A stretch of 8,062 nt of DNA from Streptomyces speibonae (lineage in GTDB: Bacteria > Actinomycetota > Actinomycetes > Streptomycetales > Streptomycetaceae), in the NCBI GenBank assembly GCA_000715605.1, contig KL568531.1:24752-32813 (forward strand), read 5' to 3'. A program made the position numbers and the translations under genes. Shown here one piece after another: positions 1 to 4,361 of the stretch; the first letter of the stretch is position 1; each line of letters starts with the position of its first letter. The notes beneath the pieces are model-generated. The model was not told the DNA's origin. It worked only from the letters and a program-made list of their open reading frames with translations, and did not search any database.

Positions 1-625
1 AAGAGACAGGTACTACGCGGTGTACCGCTCGGCCGGCGGCGAGATCGAGGGCATGGCCGCCTACACCGCGGACGACCACTGGGGCGACGCCAAGCAGCCG
101 CTGAACACGGCCCGCGTGAAGTGGCTGACCGCGGTGACCCCGGCCGCCGAGCGCGCGCTGTGGCACTACCTGTGCTCGGTGGACTGGGTGGTGAAGGTGA
201 AGAGCGGCTGGCGGGCCCCCGACGACCTGCTCCCGCACCTCCTGCCCGACCCGCGCGCCGCCGCCGTCACCACGCAGGCGGACTGGCTGTGGGTGCGGAT
301 CCTGGACGTCGTACGGGCCTTGGAGGCGCGGACGTACGAGGCGGCGGGCTCGCTGGTGCTGGAGGTGTCCGACGGCGGCGGGCTGACCGGCGGGCGGTAC
401 CGGCTGGAGACATCGGCGGACGGGTCCGGGTCGTGCGTGCCGACCACGGAGAGCGCCGATCTCGCTCTGGACGTCGCGGAGTTGGCCGCGCTGTGGCTGG
501 GGGACGAGTCGGCGGTACGGCTGGCGGCGCTGGGCCGGGTGCGGGAAGAACGAGCGGGCGCCGCCCGTCAGGCCGACGCCCTGCTGCGTACGTCCAGGCG
601 ACCGTGGTGCCCGGACATCTTCTGA
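1..625 (+). CDS. Eis-family GNAT N-acetyltransferase, C-terminal part (5' end outside window)
   Basis: The reading frame is open from the first full codon (base 2), so the gene starts upstream; the GTG at 20 is internal. About 207 residues remain of a family whose members are usually near 400. What is visible fits the Eis architecture: the end of the second GNAT domain ([17 protein letters not shown]), then an SCP2-like domain ([16 protein letters not shown] segment, EVSDGGG, a run ending in ALWLGDES). The protein ends WCPDIF. In mycobacterial Eis the C-terminal Phe carboxylate is reported to act as the general base, so the terminal Phe here suggests an intact enzyme. The family acetylates amines on substrates such as aminoglycosides or lysines; the substrate here is unknown. 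The gene converges on the small membrane-protein gene at 796-981 and seems unrelated to the duplicated module. Confidence 0.85.
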   Translation, partial: RDRYYAVYRSAGGEIEGMAAYTADDHWGDAKQPLNTARVKWLTAVTPAAERALWHYLCSVDWVVKVKSGWRAPDDLLPHLLPDPRAAAVTTQADWLWVRILDVVRALEARTYEAAGSLVLEVSDGGGLTGGRYRLETSADGSGSCVPTTESADLALDVAELAALWLGDESAVRLAALGRVREERAGAARQADALLRTSRRPWCPDIF

Positions 626-702
626 GCGCGTCTTCCTTCCGCGCCCTCCTGCTGCCTCCTTCCGCCGACGACGGTGGAACGTGCATCCGTAGCGTGCTCT
701 TC

Positions 703-731
703 AGTTGTGGTTGTGGTTGTGGTGGTGGTGC
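703..731 (+). repeat. GTG/TTGTGG simple-sequence repeat
   Basis: Three near-perfect TTGTGG units run into a GTGGTGGTG tract just before the hairpin at 734. It is noncoding on the plus strand, 78 bases after the acetyltransferase stop. Such purine/pyrimidine-skewed tracts are prone to slippage. No function is evident. Confidence 0.7.
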
Positions 732-733
732 GA

Positions 734-776
734 CTGGCGGGGCTCCCGGCTCCCCTCCGGAAGGGAGTTCCGCCAG
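734..776 (+). terminator. Hairpin terminator between converging genes
   Basis: The outer arm CTGGCGG (734-740) pairs with CCGCCAG (770-776), and the inner arm CTCCC (743-747) pairs with GGGAG (763-767). Between them two G-U pairs form in the plus-strand RNA, giving about 14 base pairs around a 15-base loop. On the minus strand those two pairs become C/A mismatches, so the structure is stronger for the acetyltransferase transcript. There is no U-tract, which is common for Streptomyces terminators. It lies between the convergent genes ending at 625 and 796. Confidence 0.6.
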
Positions 777-795
777 CGGTGGTGCGGTGTTGCTG

Positions 796-981
796 TCAGC
801 CGGACTGAGCGAGCAGCATCACGAGGATGACCGCGCCGATGCCGCTGATCATGGTGTTGCGTGCCTTGATGCCCACGGTGAGGGCGACGAAGGCGATGAT
901 CCCCATCGGCCCGTATTTCCACTGGATGAGCTGTTCGAATCCGATGGCCAGGGCGGCGAGGACGATGGCGATGAGCGGCAT
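796..981 (-). CDS. Small three-helix membrane protein (copy 1)
   Basis: A 61-residue hydrophobic protein with three likely membrane segments at about residues 2-20, 25-39 and 44-58. It carries the motif FEQLIQWKYG (15-24) at the end of helix 1 and LTVGIKARN after helix 2. The copy at 2075-2263 aligns without gaps over about 60 residues, with roughly 25 identities by hand count, so the two are paralogs. ATG at 981 is chosen because AAGGGGGA (994-987) sits 5 bases upstream; the longer frame from 1011 has no such site. The gene is divergent from the GntR-type regulator at 1162, and their shared upstream region holds a palindrome, so the regulator probably controls it. I do not recognise a named family. 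Small size and charge at helix ends fit a membrane-integral accessory or stress protein, but no function can be assigned. Confidence 0.82.
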   Translation of the reverse strand: MPLIAIVLAALAIGFEQLIQWKYGPMGIIAFVALTVGIKARNTMISGIGAVILVMLLAQSG

Positions 982-986
982 GGCGG

Positions 987-994
987 TCCCCCTT
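987..994 (-). promoter_or_regulatory. Strong ribosome binding site of membrane-protein copy 1
   Basis: On the minus strand this reads AAGGGGGA, 5 bases before the ATG at 981. It decides the start over the upstream in-frame codon at 1011. An almost identical site, AAGGGGGGA (2276-2268), precedes the paralog at 2263. Confidence 0.75.
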
Positions 995-1059
995 GTGTCC
1001 GTGACCTCCAACCGTCACTCCTGGCGGCCAACCCCTTTGTAAGTCGACCAGGTTGCTCG

Positions 1060-1074
1060 AGTTGGTGACCAACT
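1060..1074. promoter_or_regulatory. Palindromic operator, copy 1 (AGTTGGNNNCCAACT)
   Basis: The site reads AGTTGG TGA CCAACT, a perfect palindrome with a three-base centre. The same 6-3-6 palindrome occurs in the second control region at 2296-2310. In both cases its centre is exactly 95 bp upstream of the regulator's GTG. Single CCAAC half-sites at 1008-1012 and 1028-1032 lie 61 and 41 bp from the palindrome's CCAAC, roughly on the same helical face. It lies between divergent genes and is the best candidate for binding by the GntR-type regulators themselves. Confidence 0.65.
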
Positions 1075-1149
1075 TGTTCTTAGTTATCTCCGCTTGGAAG
1101 AGGCTTATAACCACCCTTCGCTGAACTGCCCGAAGATGGCGAGAAGTTG

Positions 1150-1155
1150 TAGTGT
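1150..1155 (+). promoter_or_regulatory. -10 element for a probable leaderless regulator mRNA, copy 1
   Basis: TAGTGT is followed by 6 bases and then GTG at 1162, the spacing expected if the start codon is the first base of the RNA. No Shine-Dalgarno sequence precedes the GTG. The second regulator has TAGCGT-N6-GTG in the same context, including the flanking AAGTTG and TTGGT. No convincing -35 box is present, which suggests a weak or activated promoter. Confidence 0.6.
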
Positions 1156-1161
1156 TTGGTT

Positions 1162-2070
1162 GTGGACCCGGAACACGCCTCCGTCAATGGGCGGAAGAAG
1201 TCACAGCGGCCACAGAGAACACACACCGAGGTGGCCGACGAACTGCGCGCCCGGATCCGGTCCGGTGCGCTGCGACCGGGCGCGCGCATGCCCACCCAGG
1301 CCCAGCTCGCCGCGGAGTTCGGCGTGGAGCGCCCCGCGATACGCCAGGCGCTGCGCATCCTGCAGTCCGAGCAGCTGCTCACCAACGTCTCCAAGGGCGC
1401 CCCGGCGACCGTCGCCGCCCGCCCGGGGAAGGCGCCGGCCGGTCCGGCGGCACCGCCGCTGCCCACCACGGTGGCCCTCGCACCCAGGATCGCCGCGGCC
1501 TTCGAGGCCGAGCACGTCGAGATCGACGCGGTCTGTCTGACCTCCATCTCCCTCACGCTCGCCATCGGGGAGCCGTTGCGGCAGATCCACGCGGGGCGAC
1601 TGAAACCGGCCAAGATCGACGTGCGGGTGCTGCTGCCCAGCCGGGACATCCCGCTCGCCTTCCCGGTGCCGGTCGAGGGGCGGACGGACGCCGAACGCCC
1701 GGTGCACGACCAGTGGCTGTCGATGCGCAACGCCCAGGGGCAGGTGCTCCGGCACAACCTGCTGGCCCTGCGCGCCACCCACGGCATCGACGTCCGCGTC
1801 TCCTTCCGCGCCCTCCCCTTCACCCCGCCGGTGAAGCTGTATCTGCTCAATGGCGCGGAGGCGCTGTTCGCCTACTACACGGTGGCTCGCAGCAGGGCGC
1901 AGATCGACCAGGAGAGCCTGGAGACGTACGACGCGCAGGGCATACGGTCGATGCTGTTCGCCTTCGCGCAGGGCGCGGGGCTGCGGGACACCACGTTCGT
2001 GGAGCAGTCGCACCTGTGGTTCAACGCGCTGTGGGAGACCATCAGTTCGGAACTGGTGCTCACGAGTTGA
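1162..2070 (+). CDS. GntR-type winged-helix regulator with PLD-like C-terminal domain (copy 1)
   Basis: A 302-residue protein. Residues about 20-80 form a GntR winged helix (RPGARMPTQAQLAAEFGVER, then AIRQAL, and a wing ending VSKG). A Pro/Ala-rich linker at about 80-100 leads to a domain of about 200 residues that is not a classical GntR effector domain (no UTRA, FCD or aminotransferase features). That domain contains KLYLLNG at 225-231, matching the spacing of a phospholipase D HKD motif with Asp replaced by Asn and no His, and with Ala at the expected Gly. It is very similar to the regulator at 2398-3273 and more distantly related to the soluble part of the protein at 6646-7530. GTG 1162 is preferred over TTG 1156 because of the leaderless promoter geometry. 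The gene probably binds the palindromes at 1060 and 2296. Unlike its paralog it is not followed by a HAD gene; it converges, 4 bases apart, on the next small membrane-protein gene. Confidence 0.85.
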   Translation: MDPEHASVNGRKKSQRPQRTHTEVADELRARIRSGALRPGARMPTQAQLAAEFGVERPAIRQALRILQSEQLLTNVSKGAPATVAARPGKAPAGPAAPPLPTTVALAPRIAAAFEAEHVEIDAVCLTSISLTLAIGEPLRQIHAGRLKPAKIDVRVLLPSRDIPLAFPVPVEGRTDAERPVHDQWLSMRNAQGQVLRHNLLALRATHGIDVRVSFRALPFTPPVKLYLLNGAEALFAYYTVARSRAQIDQESLETYDAQGIRSMLFAFAQGAGLRDTTFVEQSHLWFNALWETISSELVLTS

Positions 2071-2074
2071 CGTC

Positions 2075-2263
2075 TCACAGGGCGGGCTTGCCCACCAGCA
2101 GGGCGAGCATCACCGCTCCGGCGGAGCTGAGCGAGGGCCGGTTGGCCTTGATGCCCAGGGTGAGCAGCAGCAGGCCGACGAGGCCGGCCACGCCGTACCG
2201 CCACTGGACGAGCTGTTCGACGGTGAGGGCGAGGACGGCGCAGATAAGGGCGAGGAAGTGCAT
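2075..2263 (-). CDS. Small three-helix membrane protein (copy 2)
   Basis: A 62-residue paralog of the protein at 796-981, with the same layout: helix 1 ending in VEQLVQWRYG (15-24), helix 2 ending in LTLGIKANR, and a third hydrophobic segment at about 46-58. The motif [FV]EQL[IV]QW[KR]YG is the best-conserved stretch between the two copies and mixes aromatic and charged residues at a membrane edge. ATG 2263 is preceded by AAGGGGGGA (2276-2268) 4 bases away, while the longer frame from 2350 would run through the operator. Its stop is 4 bases from the stop of the first regulator. It is divergent from the second regulator, and the operator lies 18-47 bases ahead of its ATG, where a bound repressor would block it. 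Function unknown. Confidence 0.82.
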   Translation of the reverse strand: MHFLALICAVLALTVEQLVQWRYGVAGLVGLLLLTLGIKANRPSLSSAGAVMLALLVGKPAL

Positions 2264-2280
2264 GATGTCCCCCCTTGGTC

Positions 2281-2310
2281 TTGCCAACTCCTCAAAGTTG
2301 GCAACCAACT
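2281..2310. promoter_or_regulatory. Compound palindromic operator, copy 2
   Basis: Two overlapping palindromes share one half-site. TTGCCAACT (2281-2289) pairs with AGTTGGCAA (2296-2304) across 6 bases, and AGTTGG-CAA-CCAACT (2296-2310) is the same 6-3-6 palindrome as at 1060-1074. The three half-sites are CCAACT, AGTTGG and CCAACT, with the two CCAAC elements 21 bp apart, two helical turns. The site is close to the small membrane-protein start at 2263 and 95 bp from the regulator GTG at 2398. It could in principle also form an RNA hairpin, but its place between divergent genes favours a protein-binding role. Confidence 0.65.
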
Positions 2311-2385
2311 CTCCCCTACTTGTCCCCACTTGGTAGCGTTGCATAAACAACCTTCAAACAACTCCCGTCAGATGGATCAAAGTTG

Positions 2386-2391
2386 TAGCGT
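2386..2391 (+). promoter_or_regulatory. -10 element for a probable leaderless regulator mRNA, copy 2
   Basis: TAGCGT-N6-GTG(2398) repeats the arrangement of copy 1. From the palindrome to the GTG the two control regions align for about 100 bases with no gap; conserved blocks are CTTGG, ATAA, CCTTC, AGATGG and AAGTTGTAG. No Shine-Dalgarno sequence and no clear -35 box are visible. Confidence 0.6.
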
Positions 2392-2397
2392 TTGGTC

Positions 2398-3273
2398 GTG
2401 ACCCAGGAGAACGTCGCAGTGAACGGCAGCAGCAGGCTCTCGCCCCAGGAGATCGCCGACATCCTGCGGGAACGCATCCGGGCCGGCGAGCTCAAGGCGG
2501 GCGACCGCCTGCCCACCCAGGCGGAGCTGGCCGAGGAGTTCGGCGTGGAGCGCGGCACCGTCCGCCAGGCCCTGCACGCCCTCCGGGAGGACGGCCTGCT
2601 CAGCAACCTCGGCAAGGGCAGCCCGCCGCGGATCGCCGCACCGCCCGTCGCGCGGGAGGAACCCCAGCCCACGATGGTGGGCCTGGCACCGCGCCTGACG
2701 GACGCCTTCGAAAAGGCGCGGGTACGGATCGACGCGGTGTGCCTGACCTCGGAGAGCTTCATGCTGGCCCTCGGTGAGCCGCTGCGCCACATCCACGAGG
2801 GCCGCACCCGCCCCGACTCCGTCGACGTCCGCGTCCTGCTGCCGTCCCGCAACATCAACCTCGCCTTCCCCGTCCCCGTCGAGGAGGACGACGACGGCGC
2901 CAACCCGGTCCACGACCGCTGGCTGTCGATGCGCAACGCCCAGGCCCGCGTGCTCCGGCACAACCTGCTGGCCCTGCGTGCCACCCACGGCATCGACGTC
3001 CGCGTCTCCTTCCGCGCGCTGCCCTTCACCCCGCCGGTGAAGCTCTACCTCCTCAACGGCGACGAGGCCCTCCTCGGCTACTACATGCTCACCCGCCGCG
3101 AGGAGGAGTGGGAAAGCCACACCCTGGAGATGTACGACGCCCTGGGCTCGACCTCCCTGCTCTTCTCCTTCGCCAAGCGGGCGGGCCTGCGGGACCAGGC
3201 ATTCGTGGAGGAATCACAGGACTGGTTCGACGCCCTCTGGGCAACCATCACGACGGACCTGACACTCTCTTAG
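2398..3273 (+). CDS. GntR-type winged-helix regulator with PLD-like C-terminal domain (copy 2)
   Basis: A 291-residue paralog of the regulator at 1162-2070. The winged helix spans about residues 15-75 (DRLPTQAELAEEFGVERG, TVRQAL, LGKG wing). After a short Pro-rich linker the C-terminal domain (about 95-290) shows strand-like stretches VDVRVLLPS and DVRVSFRALPF, then KLYLLNG with K215, N220 and G227 at the spacing of K, D and G in a PLD HKD motif, and a closing WFDALW. The stretch from VHD to the GYY after the motif differs from copy 1 at only about 6 of 59 residues. GTG 2398 is chosen from the leaderless geometry. The last base of its TAG stop is the first base of the next gene's GTG, so the HAD gene is probably translated by coupling. 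It likely regulates itself, its HAD partner and the divergent membrane protein. Confidence 0.87.
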   Translation: MTQENVAVNGSSRLSPQEIADILRERIRAGELKAGDRLPTQAELAEEFGVERGTVRQALHALREDGLLSNLGKGSPPRIAAPPVAREEPQPTMVGLAPRLTDAFEKARVRIDAVCLTSESFMLALGEPLRHIHEGRTRPDSVDVRVLLPSRNINLAFPVPVEEDDDGANPVHDRWLSMRNAQARVLRHNLLALRATHGIDVRVSFRALPFTPPVKLYLLNGDEALLGYYMLTRREEEWESHTLEMYDALGSTSLLFSFAKRAGLRDQAFVEESQDWFDALWATITTDLTLS

Positions 3274-4028
3274 TGACTTCTGAGACGACACAGACCGATC
3301 CGGTGCCGACCGAGGCCGAGACGGAACTGAGTGAAGTACGGGATGTGATCAAAGGCGCCCGAGTCGTGCTGTGGGATTTCGACGGCCCCATCTGCCGGCT
3401 GTTCGCGGGGCACTCGGCGGCAGGTGTGGCGACCGACCTGGCGTCCTGGCTCGAGAGCCGGGGCCTGCACGGGCTGCTCACCGAGGACGAACGGGAATCC
3501 CCGGATCCGCAGTTCCTCCTGCGTGCGGTCGACCGCCGGCGTCCCGGCAGCGACCTGGTGGCGGAGCTGGAGGAACGGCTCACTCAGGAGGAGTTGCGGG
3601 CCACCGCCTCGGCGATGCCCACTCCGTACGCCGACCCGCTGATCCGTACCTGGGCGGCGGTGGGTGCCCGCCTGGCCATCACCACCAACAACTCTCCACG
3701 CGTGGCCCGCGAGTACCTCGACTCCCGCGGGCTCGCTGCCTGCTTCGCCCCGCACATCTACGGCCGCACCCAGGAGCTGAACCACCTCAAACCCGACCCC
3801 CATTGCATCAACCGAGCCCTGAACGCGATGGGCGCCGCTCCGACATCCGCCCTGATGATCGGCGACGCCCCGTCCGACCTGTTCGCGGCCCGGGCCGCCG
3901 ACGTGCCTTTCCTGGGTTACGCCCGCAACGAGCGCAAGAGCAAGCGTCTGCGCGAAGCGGGCGCCACGACGGTGGTGACCTCCCTGGAACCCGTCCTCCG
4001 GTTGGTCCGCGACCTGTATCGCATCTGA
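3273..4028 (+). CDS. HAD-superfamily hydrolase (probable small-molecule phosphatase)
   Basis: A 251-residue HAD protein with all four motifs: motif I DFDG with D35 (nucleophile) and D37, motif II T138 in ITTNNS, motif III K173 in LKPDP, and motif IV GDAPSD with D198 and D202. The insert between motifs I and II is mainly helical, as in the C1-cap phosphoglycolate phosphatase/CbbY-like group, which acts on small phosphate esters. No signal peptide is visible, so it is cytoplasmic. GTG 3273 overlaps the preceding TAG by one base; no Shine-Dalgarno sequence precedes it, which fits translational coupling. In-frame GTGs at 3303 and 3348 are alternatives, since the first 25 or so residues are acidic and look poorly constrained. 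Its link to the regulator, and to a double kinase just downstream, suggests that it removes a phosphate added by that kinase. The substrate is not identifiable. Confidence 0.9.
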   Translation: MTSETTQTDPVPTEAETELSEVRDVIKGARVVLWDFDGPICRLFAGHSAAGVATDLASWLESRGLHGLLTEDERESPDPQFLLRAVDRRRPGSDLVAELEERLTQEELRATASAMPTPYADPLIRTWAAVGARLAITTNNSPRVAREYLDSRGLAACFAPHIYGRTQELNHLKPDPHCINRALNAMGAAPTSALMIGDAPSDLFAARAADVPFLGYARNERKSKRLREAGATTVVTSLEPVLRLVRDLYRI

Positions 4029-4055
4029 GGACGAGACCGATCGCTGTCGTTCCAT

Positions 4056-4093
4056 CCGCCGGGCCGGCCCTTCGACGGTCGGTTTCCCGGTGG
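4056..4093 (+). terminator. Strong hairpin terminator after the HAD gene
   Basis: CCGCCGGG (4056-4063) pairs with CCCGGTGG (4086-4093), and CCGGCC (4064-4069) pairs with GGTCGG (4077-4082), with a 7-base loop and a 3-base TTT bulge. This gives 14 base pairs including two G-U pairs. It starts 28 bases after the HAD stop. It lacks a U-tract but is stable enough to end the regulator-HAD transcript and separate it from the kinase gene. Confidence 0.65.
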
Positions 4094-4318
4094 ACGGGAG
4101 ACCTCGACGAACTGGTTCGACTCGGTCCGGGGTCCGCGGGTGGAGTGAACGGCATGCGGTACCCTTCGCGCACCGATTGAGCAAGCGCTCGCCTCCGCTC
4201 GTACCAAGGGGCACATCAGCCGACTCGGACGGGCTTCGTGGCTCGGGTGGACGGGTGACACCGGCCCGGAGCGTCCCGGCATGCGGCACTTCGCGTGCGG
4301 GACCGGAAGCCGCGTGCC
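4094..4318. other. Intergenic region upstream of the kinase gene, no gene seen
   Basis: The gap between the HAD stop and the kinase start is 333 bases. Apart from the hairpin at its left end and the promoter at its right end I see no supported coding region: frames crossing it are short or continue as out-of-frame shadows of the kinase gene. A short inverted repeat GAGC-AAGC-GCTC lies near 4179-4190. The palindrome AGTTGGNNNCCAACT does not occur here, so the kinase may not be under the same direct control. Confidence 0.5.
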
Positions 4319-4324
4319 TAACTT
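4319..4324 (+). promoter_or_regulatory. Candidate -10 box for the double-kinase gene
   Basis: TAACTT fits the TANNNT consensus. It is followed by 6 bases and a GTG at 4331, the same geometry as the two regulator promoters, but that GTG is out of frame with the kinase. If RNA starts near 4331 the kinase has a leader of about 31 bases with its own GGAG site. No good -35 match lies 17-18 bases upstream. Confidence 0.4.
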
Positions 4325-4351
4325 TCAGTTGTGACTCCCTTCGTACCTCCC

Positions 4352-4355
4352 GGAG
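4352..4355 (+). promoter_or_regulatory. Ribosome binding site of the double-kinase gene
   Basis: GGAG lies 6 bases before GTG 4362 and supports that start over the later in-frame GTG at 4449, which has no well-placed site. Confidence 0.55.
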
Positions 4356-4361
4356 CGGCCA

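Noticed and set aside
121..1068. Plus-strand frame across the acetyltransferase end and the small membrane gene
   Set aside because: Its translation is low-complexity Arg/Gly/Ala sequence and it runs through a terminator hairpin and an antisense gene with a strong ribosome site.
1152..2336. Alternative plus-strand frame over the first regulator
   Set aside because: It is shifted relative to the frame that encodes a conserved winged helix and a paralog match; its product is low-complexity.
796..3273. The duplicated module as an insertion sequence or transposon
   Set aside because: No transposase, terminal inverted repeats or target-site duplication were seen; the repeats are of genes and operators.
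4145..4180. Short frame MNGMRYPSRTD in the gap before the kinase gene
   Set aside because: It has only a weak ribosome site and no conserved feature, and GC-rich gaps yield such frames by chance.
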